Positions 1 through 9,450 of a stretch of DNA of 64,000 nucleotides are shown one piece after another. A model generated the notes under the pieces. It was not told the origin of the DNA, did not search any database, and was given only the letters and a program-made list of their open reading frames with translations. Position numbers and translations under genes: made by a program. The stretch covers positions 1-64,000 of the forward strand of contig JAIQEX010000017.1 of assembly GCA_020073615.1 (NCBI GenBank), written 5' to 3'. The first letter of the stretch is position 1. Each line of letters starts with the position of its first letter. This DNA comes from Terriglobia bacterium (GTDB lineage Bacteria > Acidobacteriota > Terriglobia > Bryobacterales > Bryobacteraceae).

Positions 1-299
1 GGCTTAGTTTCCCCAGAACCTAGAGTAGCCCTCCGGGCCGCCGTGGCCGAAATGCTGGCTGGCACCCAAGTGGTAGCCAACTTCAAATTCCAACGCCCAT
101 GCCTATGCCCCCGCCTATGGGCAGGCCTTGCATCAGGCTGTCGAGACCAACGGGCGTAAGGATTTGTCTTTTCATCCTCCAATTGAACCTGCGCCGGGCT
201 GACCTACCCCTGTAGGCACGTCCGGTTCTGGTGATTCTCGGCCGTTTACGAAATACCAGGGCATCGGGACTTGTGTCAGGGCAGGTTTCGCGCCATTGA
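1..299. other. left-edge stretch, no convincing gene
   Basis: No intact gene can be supported here. Frame +1 is open from the left edge to a TAA at 157-159, and another plus frame is open to a TGA near 200. Each reads as plausible protein for part of its length, so this could be the frameshifted end of a gene entering from the left. On the minus strand the preceding sedolisin ends at 300, and I could not find the missing end of its last domain here. Confidence 0.3.
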
Positions 300-3200
300 T
301 CAACATTCGACGCAAGATCCGGAGGCAGGGCCGCCCACGCTCACCGTCAGCGGCAGCCGCGGTTTCGGCAGGCGCGAAATCGTGGTGGTGGTGGGAGCGG
401 CGCCCGTGGCCAGGGTGGGCGTGACGTCGCCCTCGCCGGTGGAGAACAGCGTCAGGATCTGCCCCGGAGAAGCGGAAGTGACGACGGCGCCCGCCGGGTT
501 AAGAATCACCGGCGGCTGGTTGGGCGCCGTAAGCGCAATGCCGTGCGCGGCAACCGCGACCGGAAACGCCAGGGAAGCCACCTGTCCGTTGTTGTTGACG
601 GCCACAATGGCCGTTCCCAGACCGGTCTCATACGGTATCTGGATGTTCAACTGGCCGGGCGAAACGAACCACAAGGGCGCGGTCACGCCGTTTACCGTGG
701 CGGAAACGCCCGACAGCGTCAGCGGCAGGGGAAGCGCAGAGGCCTGCCGGGTAGCGGAGGAGAGCTGCGTGCCGTAGACGCTCATCAGCATGCCGGGAGC
801 GAAATTGCTCTGGAACGAGAACGCGTTTTGCAGGCCGCCGATACTGGTGGTGGACGAAGCGCCCACCACAAAGACCACCGGAACCAGGAGCGATTGCGGA
901 ACGGCATTGTCCGCCTGAATGGCCAGCGTGGCCTGGTAGACGCCATGGGAGAGACCGGCGGCGGAGGCTTGCAGTTTCACCTGCGCGGGGCCGGTGCCGG
1001 AAGGCGTGGGAACGGTCAGCCAACTTGTAGTGCGGTTGGACGGCAGCACGGAGACGGTCCAGGACGGCGTGCCGCCGGCGAAATTCAGAGTCAGCGTCGC
1101 GGCGGCGTTTTGCGGCGCGTCGGCAACCGAAAGGTTGACCGTCGCCGGTGCGACGGAGAAGGCGGCCGGGCCCGACGACGCCGCCGCAAATGACGTGGAC
1201 ATGGTGGCCGTGACCGAGGGGCCGAGCTCGCTGGCGCCGGTCAACACGTAGCTCTTCGTTGCCGGGGTGCTGATGTTGCTCCAGCACATGGTGGCCTGCA
1301 ACGTGCCGTACGGGGCCAGCCTGGTGGTGCCAAAGAGCGTCTGGATTTGCGTGCTGAAATCGGTTCCGCCGGCGGTGAATCCGGTGAGCCGCGTCAAGAA
1401 GCCGCCCTGCTCCTGCACGGTCAACTGCTGGGACCACTGGCACGACGCATCGGCCAGCGGGTTCTGCTGGATGGCGGCGGGGGTGCTGGTGAGCGTGATC
1501 GACGGCTGGATCACGGGATTGACGGGAGCGACAAACGGCACGGTAATCTGCTGCGTCCAGGTCCGCCCGTCGGCATCGGCGCCGGTCAGAATGAAAACGC
1601 GGTCGATGGGAGGAGTGAGCCCCGATCCCGCCAGCGCCAACGACATGGTGCCATTGGCGGGGAGGTCTGTAGTGTCGAAGACGCTGAGGTTGTTCACGCC
1701 GTTAATGGTGAACTTGGTGAGCTTGGTTGCGACACCGGCCCTTTCCCGCACCGTGAGGGTGTACGGCCATTGCGGGCCGGTAGTCTCGGGGACGGGATCG
1801 GGCGAAACCGAGAGCACCACCAGCGAGCCGGAGGCCGGCAGATTGAGCGCGACGGTGGCCGTTCCCGCGGAGGCATTGTAGACGGCATCGCCGCTGTACA
1901 TGGCCGTGACGGTGCCATTGCCGGCGGCGATGGCGACCGAGTTCGCCGCGAGCGAGGCCGTGGCCGCCGCGCCCGCCGACGCCAGGGGCGCCGTGCCCAG
2001 CAAGGTATCGTTGGCGATGAAGGTAATCGTTCCGGTGGGTGTGGCGGCGGCACCGGTGACGGTGGCCGTCAACTGCACCGTGTCGCCCAGGTTGATGGCC
2101 CCCGGATTGGCGGCCAGTGTGGTGGTACTCGCCGTGCCGGTGTTCCACTGGCTGGCTAGCTGGAAGGCATCGACCGAGCCCAGTCCCGACGCCAGATCGT
2201 ACCCGGCGGCGGCGCTGTAGCCCGCCAGGCCGTTGACGCAATCGGGGCTGTTCTGTGCGCAGGGCACCATGTTGTCGCCGGTGGCGACGTCGTGAAACGC
2301 TTGCGGCGCGGCCTGGGCCAGGCGGTAGAGCATGGGGTTGATGTTGCCCAGGCCCGGCTGGGCCAGAGTATGGTGGGCCGTCAGGTACTGGTTGAGCAGC
2401 GCTACAATGCCCGCGAAGGCCGGCGTGCCGGCGGAGGTTCCGCCCACGATGCCCGTTTTCCCGCCGGTATTGAAGGCGTAGCCGACGTGGTCGGGAGAGG
2501 CGGAGAGAGAAACATCCGGAACATCGCGCGCACTGTCGTTGGGCACGCCTGGGCCGGCCTGCCACACCGGCTTCGGAAACACGATGCTGGCGCCGCCGCC
2601 GGCCGCGGCGAGATCGTTTCTGGCGGCCGAATCGTTCCAGACTTTTTCCGGAATATAGGACAAGGCGGAACCCAGGTTGGGGCTGTTGGCAGCGCTCCAG
2701 TAAGTGCCGGAGCCTTCGTTAAAGGTGGTGCCGCCCACGGCGGTGATCTCCGGGATACTCGCGGGAAACGTGACCGTCCGTCCCTTAGCGGCCTGCGGGG
2801 TAGGAGCGGAGATATCGCAGGTGGCCGCGCCCTGATCGCCCGAGGCGGCGATCCAGGTGATGCCCTGGGCGGCGGCCTGCTGGGCCAGTGCGCGCAAGCC
2901 CGGCGAGTTCTCCTGCTCGCAGCCGCCGTAGCTCATGGAGATCACGGGCGCGAGGTTCTGGTCGATGGCATACTGCGCGGAGACACCGACGTCGAACGAG
3001 TTCACATAAATAATGTGGGCGCTCTTCGCGACGGCGCCGGCCCATTCCAGGTCCAGATCGGCTTCCACCAGGTCGCCGCCGCTGATCCCCGGGTCCCCAT
3101 CCGCGCCGCCCACCACGACCACTTCGGGATCGTTGGCGGGCAGGCCGAAGCGCTTGCGGAAGGCCTGAAGGTCGGCGAGAACGATGTCCGTCTGCCCCAC

Positions 3201-3926
3201 GATGACGATGCTCTGGCCGGACCCATCGAATCCCGCACTGTAGAGCGCGTTAACGCCGTAGATAGTCGCGAAATCTTCCGGCGCCAGAAAGTGACTGCCG
3301 CCCGAATTGAATTCCGGCCCGGCGAGTGGCGCCATGGGTGTGACATATAGCGGCTTCAGACGGAAATCGTGGAGGCCGCGGAAGCCGGCGACGACGCTCT
3401 CAAACGCCGCGGGAACCGAGGGCTCCGTGGTGTTGGCGATGTGCGTCTCGCCGTTGACGCGGTAGCGATGAAACTCGGTGCCGAGCGCGCGGCCCATGCG
3501 TCCGGCAGGGCCGCTGAAGGCGATCCAGTGGCGTCCGCGCGCCACTCCGTTCACTTTCAGGCCTTGCGATTCGAGCCAGGAGACGAGCTTGCCGATATCG
3601 CTCGCAACGAGTCCGAACCGGTCCGCGAACTGCTCCGGCGTGAGCCACCGATGGTAGTCCGGCGAGGAGGCACTCTGCTGCCCGGCGAGGAACAGCTCGA
3701 GCCCGGCCGCGGGCTTCAGCAGCATGGTGACGTAGCGCATTTCCTTTGCCGCGTCGACCGGCCCCTGATCGTATTGGGGAAGCGCCAGGGGATGAACATG
3801 GCCCTTCACGGCCACGCGGCGGCTGTCGTCGACGCGCGCGGCGATGCGCTCATCGGCGGCCGGCAGTTGCGGTGCGAGCGCGGACGCGAGCACCAGGAAA
3901 GCGATGGTGCGAATCGGAAAACGCAT
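300..3926 (-). CDS. secreted sedolisin (S53) protease with Ig-like and TIGR03437-type domains
   Basis: A predicted secreted serine-carboxyl peptidase, active at acid pH as known for the family. The ATG at 3926 follows GGGAG by 6 bases; a GTG at 3938 is the alternative. A signal peptide (to about residue 27) is followed by a pro-kumamolisin activation domain (about 35-190) and the S53 catalytic domain (about 205-595). The catalytic Glu/Asp lie in EADLDLEW, the oxyanion Asp in SGDQGA, and the nucleophile in GGTSAGTP. A C-terminal Ca-site pattern (AGYDLASGLG) closes the domain. A Big-type Ig-like repeat follows at about 600-695, and a TIGR03437-type domain starts near residue 1030. That last domain stops soon after LPLTVSVGG, where family members normally run on, so the C terminus looks truncated. 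The gene stands alone, divergent from the NHL gene. Confidence 0.9.
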   Translation of the reverse strand: MRFPIRTIAFLVLASALAPQLPAADERIAARVDDSRRVAVKGHVHPLALPQYDQGPVDAAKEMRYVTMLLKPAAGLELFLAGQQSASSPDYHRWLTPEQFADRFGLVASDIGKLVSWLESQGLKVNGVARGRHWIAFSGPAGRMGRALGTEFHRYRVNGETHIANTTEPSVPAAFESVVAGFRGLHDFRLKPLYVTPMAPLAGPEFNSGGSHFLAPEDFATIYGVNALYSAGFDGSGQSIVIVGQTDIVLADLQAFRKRFGLPANDPEVVVVGGADGDPGISGGDLVEADLDLEWAGAVAKSAHIIYVNSFDVGVSAQYAIDQNLAPVISMSYGGCEQENSPGLRALAQQAAAQGITWIAASGDQGAATCDISAPTPQAAKGRTVTFPASIPEITAVGGTTFNEGSGTYWSAANSPNLGSALSYIPEKVWNDSAARNDLAAAGGGASIVFPKPVWQAGPGVPNDSARDVPDVSLSASPDHVGYAFNTGGKTGIVGGTSAGTPAFAGIVALLNQYLTAHHTLAQPGLGNINPMLYRLAQAAPQAFHDVATGDNMVPCAQNSPDCVNGLAGYSAAAGYDLASGLGSVDAFQLASQWNTGTASTTTLAANPGAINLGDTVQLTATVTGAAATPTGTITFIANDTLLGTAPLASAGAAATASLAANSVAIAAGNGTVTAMYSGDAVYNASAGTATVALNLPASGSLVVLSVSPDPVPETTGPQWPYTLTVRERAGVATKLTKFTINGVNNLSVFDTTDLPANGTMSLALAGSGLTPPIDRVFILTGADADGRTWTQQITVPFVAPVNPVIQPSITLTSTPAAIQQNPLADASCQWSQQLTVQEQGGFLTRLTGFTAGGTDFSTQIQTLFGTTRLAPYGTLQATMCWSNISTPATKSYVLTGASELGPSVTATMSTSFAAASSGPAAFSVAPATVNLSVADAPQNAAATLTLNFAGGTPSWTVSVLPSNRTTSWLTVPTPSGTGPAQVKLQASAAGLSHGVYQATLAIQADNAVPQSLLVPVVFVVGASSTTSIGGLQNAFSFQSNFAPGMLMSVYGTQLSSATRQASALPLPLTLSGVSATVNGVTAPLWFVSPGQLNIQIPYETGLGTAIVAVNNNGQVASLAFPVAVAAHGIALTAPNQPPVILNPAGAVVTSASPGQILTLFSTGEGDVTPTLATGAAPTTTTISRLPKPRLPLTVSVGGPASGSCVEC

Positions 3927-4141
3927 GAGTACTCCCACAGTAAGACCTTCGAGCAGCCGGTTGCATCGGGGAAGAGCCGATTACCGCCCGGCCAACGCCG
4001 CGGATCGATAACGGGCCCGGACCAAACCAGAAGGCAGGACGCTGAAGGGTCTATTGTACCGTGCGGCGGCGAGCCAAAAAACCGGACCCAAGGCGCGCCA
4101 CCGTTTCGGGTGTATACTTCCCAATCGACAGGAGGGCAACC

Positions 4142-5116
4142 TTGAGAAACCACGCTCGGCTGGTTCCGCGCCTGCTGGCGCTCGCCGCCTGGTGGGCCGT
4201 CGCGCTGCCGGCGCAGCAGACGGCGCCGGAAATCCCCTTTGAGGCTTCGAACCCGCTACGCCTTCCGCCGGAGATGAACCTGGGCGAGGCGGCCGGTGTG
4301 GCGGTGAATTCCAAGGGACACATTTTCGTGTTCCACCGCGGCGCCCGCGCGCAGCTTCTGGAGTTCGCCGGGGATGGCAAGCTGCTGCGCGAGATCGGCA
4401 AGGACCTCTACGGCTTCTCCATGGCGCACGCCGTGCGGGTGGACGCCGACGACAACATCTGGTGCGTGGACGAGGGCTCGAACATGGTGATCGAGTTCAA
4501 CCCCGAGGGCCGCGTGACGATGCTGCTGGGCCGCAAACCCGAGGCCGTGGAGCCCGCCGCGCCGGGACGCGCGGAACCGCCTCCGGCACGCGACAATCTC
4601 TTCAACCGGCCCACCGACATCGCGTGGGACGCCGCGGGCAACGGCTACATCAGCGACGGCTACGGCAATTCGCGGGTGGCCAAAGTGGACCGCGACGGCA
4701 ACTGGGTTACGTCCTGGGGAGAGCGCGGCACCGGGCCCGGCGAGTTTCATACGCCGCACTCGATTGTGGCCGACGCGCGCGGCAACATCTATGTGGGCGA
4801 CCGCGAGAATAATCGCATCCAGGTTTTCGATACCGACGGGAAGTTCCTGAAGCAGTTCACCAACGTAGGCGCGCCGTGGGCCCTGTGCATCACGCCCGGG
4901 CCCAACCAGGTGCTGTACAGTTCGGACTCGCGCCCGGGGCGCATCTACAAGCTGGACTTGAACGGCAACATTCTAGGCGTGTTGGGAAAGGCGGGCAAAC
5001 GTGCCGGCCAGTTCGGCTGGGTCCACGAAATGGCATGCCCCTCGGAGAACGTGCTGTATGTCGGCGAGATCCTGAACTGGCGGGTGCAGAAACTGGTGTT
5101 GCATCCGGGGAAGTAA
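4142..5116 (+). CDS. secreted NHL-repeat beta-propeller protein
   Basis: This 324-residue protein has a signal peptide (MRNHARLVPRLLALAAWW, ending near ALPAQ) and then NHL-type repeats forming a six-bladed propeller, a fold used for binding or for lyases and lactonases. Repeat signatures such as GNGYISDGYGNSRVAKVD and GNIYVGDRENNRIQVFD are clear. I chose the TTG at 4142 because AGGAGGG sits at 4130-4136, 5 bases upstream, and a signal peptide starts there; the longer frame from 4061 has no ribosome site. Peptidyl-alpha-hydroxyglycine lyase-like proteins share this architecture, but no specific substrate can be named. It is monocistronic, divergent from the sedolisin. Confidence 0.85.
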   Translation: MRNHARLVPRLLALAAWWAVALPAQQTAPEIPFEASNPLRLPPEMNLGEAAGVAVNSKGHIFVFHRGARAQLLEFAGDGKLLREIGKDLYGFSMAHAVRVDADDNIWCVDEGSNMVIEFNPEGRVTMLLGRKPEAVEPAAPGRAEPPPARDNLFNRPTDIAWDAAGNGYISDGYGNSRVAKVDRDGNWVTSWGERGTGPGEFHTPHSIVADARGNIYVGDRENNRIQVFDTDGKFLKQFTNVGAPWALCITPGPNQVLYSSDSRPGRIYKLDLNGNILGVLGKAGKRAGQFGWVHEMACPSENVLYVGEILNWRVQKLVLHPGK

Positions 5117-5204
5117 CTCACCGCCGCGACGCCGAGAAAAGTGGCCCACCGTTCTTTGCGCCCCGCCGGTGAACCTGCTGCCGATTCCATACATGCCTGG
5201 CTAA

Positions 5205-5472
5205 TTACCTGGTTAGGAAGCTGGCGACAAACTGGCCCGGGAACTCACGGGCGTTGACCACTCGGATGGCCTTCCACTGCTCGGGGAAGTGCTGCTTGTT
5301 GCCGGTGACCAGGAAATCGGCCTTGGCGGCTTCGGCACATTCCAAGAAACGGTTGGCGGGTTCGTCACTGGATGCCGAAAGGGTGCGCGCCGGCACGACC
5401 AGGGTGCTGACACGGCCGGGTAAGGAACCGAGCAACTTCCTTCGGCGCGAATTTCAGCCGGGGATAGAGCGG
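5205..5472 (-). pseudogene. remnant of a PIN-family toxin (VapC-like)
   Basis: The open frame below 5435 matches the C-terminal half of PIN-domain toxins of the COG1569 type: FLECAEAAKADFLVTGNK, then a strand and a NAREF motif. The catalytic N-terminal half with LDTNV is absent. Just upstream, in a different frame at about 5416-5472, the codons read PLYPRLKFAPKEVARFLTR, which is the segment expected before LVVPARTL. The gene is therefore frameshifted and lacks its start. No antitoxin gene is visible next to it. Confidence 0.7.
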
Positions 5473-5698
5473 CGAGGGCGGCCATGGGCGGCGCGGCAGG
5501 GACGTTGCGGAGCGGCAGTTCAGAGCACGGTTTCAATGTTGGATCCTTTGTTCAGGGACAAGTAGTAGCAGGCTACCGCAACAGTGCTGCTACTACCACC
5601 GCTCGTAGCCGATGGACGCTGGCGGCTCGGGCGGTTCGACACCGGCCGCGGAAACTGGTAATCTACTCCCAAACCCGGTTCTGGAAGAGAGGGGAAGC

Positions 5699-6850
5699 AT
5701 GAACACCGTTTTGAGCCCGCAACAGAAGCAGGAACTGCTGAATCGCGGCTTTTCGCGCCGGATGTTCGGCCGGATCGCCACCGTGATCACCGCCGGCGCG
5801 GCGTTGCCGTTTTATAACGAGCCCGCACTGGCCCAGCTCTCCAAGGTCGACGATGCCCCGTCCGACGCGGTGCTGATCAACGCCAACGAGAATCCCCTGG
5901 GCCCCTGCAAGGAGGCGCGGGAGGCGGCGTACAGCATGGTCGCGCAGGGCGGGCGGTACCGGTTCGGCGAAACCGACAAGGTGCGCACCATCCTCGCCGA
6001 GCAGGAAGGCGTGAAGCTCAGCTACGTCTCGATCCATCCCGGATCGAGCGGCCCGCTGCACCAGGCGGTGCTGGCCTTCACCTCGCCCACCAAGCCGTTC
6101 GTCACCGGCGATCCGGGCTACGAAGCGGGCGAGCGCGCGGCGCGGTTCATCGGCGCCAAAGTGATCCGCGTGCCGCTCATGAAGGACAAAGGCTATGCGC
6201 ACGACGTGAAGGCCATGGCCGCGGCCAGTCCCGACGCCGGGCTCATCTACATCTGCAATCCGAACAATCCCACAGGCACGCTGACGCCGAAATCGGATAT
6301 CGAGTGGCTGCTGGCCAACAAGCCCAAAGGGGCCATCGTGATGATCGACGAGGCCTACACCCACATTGCCGGCGCGCCCTTCAGTACCGGCCTGGTGGCG
6401 GCGGACAAGGACGTGGTCGTCCTGCGGACCTTCTCCAAGATCTACGGCATGGCGGGCCTGCGCGCGGGCGCGGCCATTGCCCGGCCGGATCTGCTCAACA
6501 AACTCAGCGGCTTCAGCTCCACCATGATGCCCATCACGGGAATGGCCGCGGCCAGCGCCAGCCTCCAGGCCAAGTACGTGGTGCCGGAGCGTCGCAAGAT
6601 CATCGCCGACGTGCGCGAGGACGTGTTCGGCTTCCTCGACAAGCACAACTTCCAGTACGTGCCGTCGGTGTCGAACTGCTTCATGGTGGACGTGAAGCGG
6701 CCGCCGCACGAGGTCACCGCCGGCATGGCGCGGGAGAAGATCTACATCGGACGCGTGTGGCCCACTTGGCCGACACACGTGCGCGTCACCATCGGCACCG
6801 CCGATGAGATGAACCGCTTCAAGACGGCCTTCCTCAAGGTGATGGCTTGA
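5699..6850 (+). CDS. Tat-exported HisC-like PLP aminotransferase
   Basis: A 383-residue fold-type I aminotransferase related to histidinol-phosphate aminotransferase. ATG 5699 is preceded by AGAGAGGGGA about 4 bases upstream. The N terminus has a twin-arginine motif (SRRMFGRIA, about 19-27) and a hydrophobic stretch ending in PALAQ, so export as a folded protein is predicted. Substrate-loop motif CNPNNPTGT and the PLP lysine K247 in SKIYGMAGLRAG are present. Family members in acidobacteria carry the same Tat signal, and the substrate is unknown. Its stop overlaps the start of the SulP transporter gene (TTGA), so the two are probably translated together. A cytoplasmic histidine-biosynthesis role is unlikely given the signal and the lack of his genes. 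Confidence 0.85.
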   Translation: MNTVLSPQQKQELLNRGFSRRMFGRIATVITAGAALPFYNEPALAQLSKVDDAPSDAVLINANENPLGPCKEAREAAYSMVAQGGRYRFGETDKVRTILAEQEGVKLSYVSIHPGSSGPLHQAVLAFTSPTKPFVTGDPGYEAGERAARFIGAKVIRVPLMKDKGYAHDVKAMAAASPDAGLIYICNPNNPTGTLTPKSDIEWLLANKPKGAIVMIDEAYTHIAGAPFSTGLVAADKDVVVLRTFSKIYGMAGLRAGAAIARPDLLNKLSGFSSTMMPITGMAAASASLQAKYVVPERRKIIADVREDVFGFLDKHNFQYVPSVSNCFMVDVKRPPHEVTAGMAREKIYIGRVWPTWPTHVRVTIGTADEMNRFKTAFLKVMA

Positions 6851-8136
6851 ACCTGCGGGCCATTCTGCGAAGAATGCGCCCGCCTCGTGCGAACTACGGC
6901 TGGACGCGGTTTCTGGGAGATTGCGCGGGCGGGGCGATTGCGGCCCTGATTGCCCTGCCGTACGGCCTGGCGCTGGCGTCGGCCATGGGATTGCCGCCGG
7001 TGCTGGGGATCTTCACATCGATTCTCACGGCGCCGGTGATCTCCCTGCTGGGCCGCAATCCGGTGCTGATCGGCGGCACGGCCAGCGCCACCGTTCCGTT
7101 CCTGGCGATGGCGGCGCGCGAACACGGGGTGGCCGGCGCCGCGCGCCTCACCATCATGGCCTCGCTGATCATGATGGGCTTCGGCCTGCTGCGCCTGGGC
7201 CGCTATATCACGCGCGTGCCGCACGCCGTGGTGACCGGTTTTTCGTGCGGCATCGGCGGCATGATGCTGGTATCGCAGATGGACATCATGTTCGGGGTGG
7301 CGTCGCCCATGCGGCGCCCGGCGGCTTCCGCGCTGGGACAGCTTACCGGGGTGCTGGACCACCTGGGCGACGTGCGCGCGGTGCCCCTGGTGCTCAGCCT
7401 CACGGTGATCGTGGCCGCCACCATCGCCGTGCGCCTGTCCCCGCGGGCCCCGGCGCCGCTCATCGGCGTGGCGCTGGCCATCCTGGTGGCCAAGACATTC
7501 GGTTTTCGCGAAAGGGAAATCGGATCGCTCGCGGCCACGCTGCCGCCCTTCGCCGGGTTCGGATGGAGCGCCAAGGAACTGCTGGCGGCGCTACCCCCGG
7601 CCTTCGCCCTGGCGCTGGTCTCTTCCGTGAACATCCTGATCACGTCGCGCGTGGTCGAGCACTTTCGCGGGCGGCACAAGCGCATGAAACCGGCCGATGC
7701 CGACGCCGAACTGGGCGCCTATGGTGTTGCCAACATCCTGGGCGGACTGTTCGGCGCCCCGCCCAGCGTGGGCATTCCGGCGCGCAGCCTGGCGGTGGTG
7801 CGCTGCGGCGGCACCACGCGGCTTTCCAACCTGATGCACGCCGTGTTCCTGGCGGTGATTCTCTGGCTTGGCGCGAACATCGTGGGGCACATCCCCATTG
7901 CGGGACTGGCCGGCGTCACCGCATGGATGGGCTTGTGCCTGCTGGACTGGAGCGCCTGGCGCCGCCTGCCGCGCATGAGCCGCGTGGACGCCGCGGCATT
8001 CCTGGCGACCGCCGCCTCGGTGATGGCCGTCAATGCCGTCCTGGCCGTGGCCATCGGCTGCTCGCTCTACGGCCTGCATGGAGCCTACGTGCGCTGGCTG
8101 CGGCCGGCACGCGTGCCGGACCTTGAAGTGGAGTAG
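6847..8136 (+). CDS. SulP-family anion transporter without a STAS domain
   Basis: A polytopic membrane protein of 429 residues resembling the transmembrane core of SulP/SLC26 sulfate, bicarbonate or carboxylate transporters, with roughly 10-12 hydrophobic helices and the early segment IALPYGLALASAMGLPPVLG. Family members usually end in a cytoplasmic STAS domain; this one stops shortly after the last helix. The start is TTG at 6847, overlapping the TGA of the aminotransferase gene, with AAGGTGATGG just upstream as a possible ribosome site. Coupling suggests it moves a substrate or product of the exported aminotransferase, but that is inference. A strong hairpin follows the gene. Confidence 0.8.
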   Translation: MNLRAILRRMRPPRANYGWTRFLGDCAGGAIAALIALPYGLALASAMGLPPVLGIFTSILTAPVISLLGRNPVLIGGTASATVPFLAMAAREHGVAGAARLTIMASLIMMGFGLLRLGRYITRVPHAVVTGFSCGIGGMMLVSQMDIMFGVASPMRRPAASALGQLTGVLDHLGDVRAVPLVLSLTVIVAATIAVRLSPRAPAPLIGVALAILVAKTFGFREREIGSLAATLPPFAGFGWSAKELLAALPPAFALALVSSVNILITSRVVEHFRGRHKRMKPADADAELGAYGVANILGGLFGAPPSVGIPARSLAVVRCGGTTRLSNLMHAVFLAVILWLGANIVGHIPIAGLAGVTAWMGLCLLDWSAWRRLPRMSRVDAAAFLATAASVMAVNAVLAVAIGCSLYGLHGAYVRWLRPARVPDLEVE

Positions 8137-8156
8137 CGAGCGAGACTTCAAGAAAC

Positions 8157-8182
8157 GGGCGGGCGCTTCGCGGCGCCCGCCC
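8157..8182. terminator. hairpin between convergent genes
   Basis: A perfect 10-bp stem (GGGCGGGCGC paired with GCGCCCGCCC) closes a 6-base loop, TTCGCG. It lies between the convergent sulP-like and receiver genes. There is no U-tract on the plus side and only GTTTCTT on the minus side, so it may work as a bidirectional, partly factor-dependent terminator. Confidence 0.6.
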
Positions 8183-8249
8183 AAAGGCCTCAGGTTGGGT
8201 TGAGACCGGAAGCTTCAGAAGATCACGGGCAGCCGCGCGATTTCGTCGT

Positions 8250-8747
8250 TCACGCTGTCAAACATGCTCTCGGACCTCCTTCGCCGACATATGCTCCCCA
8301 GGAACGCCGGGCGGAGGACTGCTGGTTGGCCCAATGATCCCAGGCGAGGCTGACGGTTCGTCTCACTTCCCGATTGTCCAGCGGCTTCGCCAGCACGTCG
8401 TAGCCTCCCAGGTTCAAGACCTCCGCCCAGAGGTAATCGTCGGCCAACCGCGACGTCACGATGACGGGCGGCGGATTAGTCAACCCCCCCGCGATCTTGA
8501 GGACGTCCTTCCAACTGCCATCGGGAAGGTCCCGCTCGCAGACGATCACCCGTGTAACGCTGCTGTGTAATTGGAGAGCAAGCTCGAAACAGTTCGGCAC
8601 GCGATGGGCCTGCCAGGGGAGCTGTCCGAATACCGAGTCCGGAGTGCGGTCATCTTCAACCGGACCGACGATCAAGAGCGTAGGACTCTGCATGGCCGTG
8701 TTGTCGAACCATGTGTCCCGTAATGTAGCCACTCCACGAGTCTTCAT
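8250..8747 (-). CDS. stand-alone response-regulator receiver domain
   Basis: A CheY-like single-domain protein of 165 residues, last in a minus-strand cluster. The likely phospho-acceptor is D73 in CERDLPDG. The conserved Thr position is T98 in VIVTSR and the conserved Lys is K121 in LAKPL. The first acidic pair seems shifted or lost, because the first strand reads LLIVGPVEDD rather than IxxVDDD, so phosphorylation may be altered. No output domain follows. The receiver really begins near residue 20, so an internal ATG at 8693 is possible. It could be a phosphate sink or secondary target for the kinase upstream; this rests on position only. Confidence 0.7.
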   Translation of the reverse strand: MKTRGVATLRDTWFDNTAMQSPTLLIVGPVEDDRTPDSVFGQLPWQAHRVPNCFELALQLHSSVTRVIVCERDLPDGSWKDVLKIAGGLTNPPPVIVTSRLADDYLWAEVLNLGGYDVLAKPLDNREVRRTVSLAWDHWANQQSSARRSWGAYVGEGGPRACLTA

Positions 8748-8762
8748 TTCTCACCTTGCTTG

Positions 8763-9182
8763 TCAGTTGTTATTTGCACCGGATCGCTGCCGCACTGATT
8801 CCAGTGCCAGTGCGACGCGGCCCTGTAGTCTCTCCATCGGGTCGGCGGCGCCCAAAGGGAGCCGGACGTCGAAAAGCTCGGTGGGGTTCACCATGGAAAC
8901 TTTGGTTTGGTCGCCGTCTGCATCGACAAGAACGTGCAGCGGGAAGAAAACTCCGGAAGCACGATCCAATGCCAGGGCTTCGAATACCAGCAACGGGCAG
9001 TCCACCAAAAGAATCCGGGAACGCTCCGCCTCCTCCTCCGGGTCCCCGTTGGAAACCGCGGTCGAGTCGAACTCTCCGGCGATGCCGAGTTCCCATTGGG
9101 TCAGCGCGCTGCGAATGAGCTTGAGGGCCTTGTCGAACCGCACCGCGATCGCATAGGACTGTCCGGCGGCAAGGGCATTCAT
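8763..9182 (-). CDS. DUF302-like protein
   Basis: This 139-residue cytosolic protein resembles DUF302 (TT1751-type) proteins: an opening helix (FDKALKLIRSALTQWELGIAG), a central strand-helix pair (ILLVDCPLLVFEALALDRASG), then a strand with FFPLHVLV and a closing helix. DUF302 has no settled biochemical function and often sits in stress-related operons. The gene is 15 bases upstream of the receiver gene. A paralogue lies two genes upstream at 9440-9856, so the cluster carries two diverged copies. The insertion NGDPEEEAER near residue 45 is unusual. Confidence 0.6.
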   Translation of the reverse strand: MNALAAGQSYAIAVRFDKALKLIRSALTQWELGIAGEFDSTAVSNGDPEEEAERSRILLVDCPLLVFEALALDRASGVFFPLHVLVDADGDQTKVSMVNPTELFDVRLPLGAADPMERLQGRVALALESVRQRSGANNN

Positions 9183-9228
9183 GCGGAAACTGCCTTTCCA
9201 TCCTGTTCAGGCAACCAGGGGGCCACTG

Positions 9229-9450
9229 CTATCGCTGGCGGACTTGCCGCCACTGTCGCTTGGCCCAGTCCAGAATGCGCTTCGCCCATTCGAAATGGTC
9301 GCTTAAAAGCACCAGTCCAAGCAGGATCAGGGCGATGCCGGGACCGGGAACCAGCGGTAGGGAAAGGATGATTCCGGCCAATAGTGCCAGGAAGCCGCTC
9401 CCGATTCGGAGGTGTTTCCGATAGGCCGGCGGGCGTTGGTCAAGCACCAA
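9229..9450 (-). CDS. small PGPGW-type membrane protein
   Basis: A 73-residue protein with two hydrophobic stretches around the motif LPLVPGPGIALILLGLVLLS and a basic C terminus (KRQWRQVRQR), typical of the PGPGW family of putative inner-membrane proteins. Function is unknown. The start is TTG 9450 or GTG 9447; either overlaps the end of the upstream DUF302-like gene, with GAGGGCGG upstream, so translation is probably coupled. Confidence 0.65.
   Translation of the reverse strand: MVLDQRPPAYRKHLRIGSGFLALLAGIILSLPLVPGPGIALILLGLVLLSDHFEWAKRILDWAKRQWRQVRQR

Noticed and set aside
2292-3350. Long plus-strand frames inside the sedolisin gene and similar antisense frames elsewhere.
   Set aside because: They mirror real genes in GC-rich DNA and contain no family text or ribosome sites.
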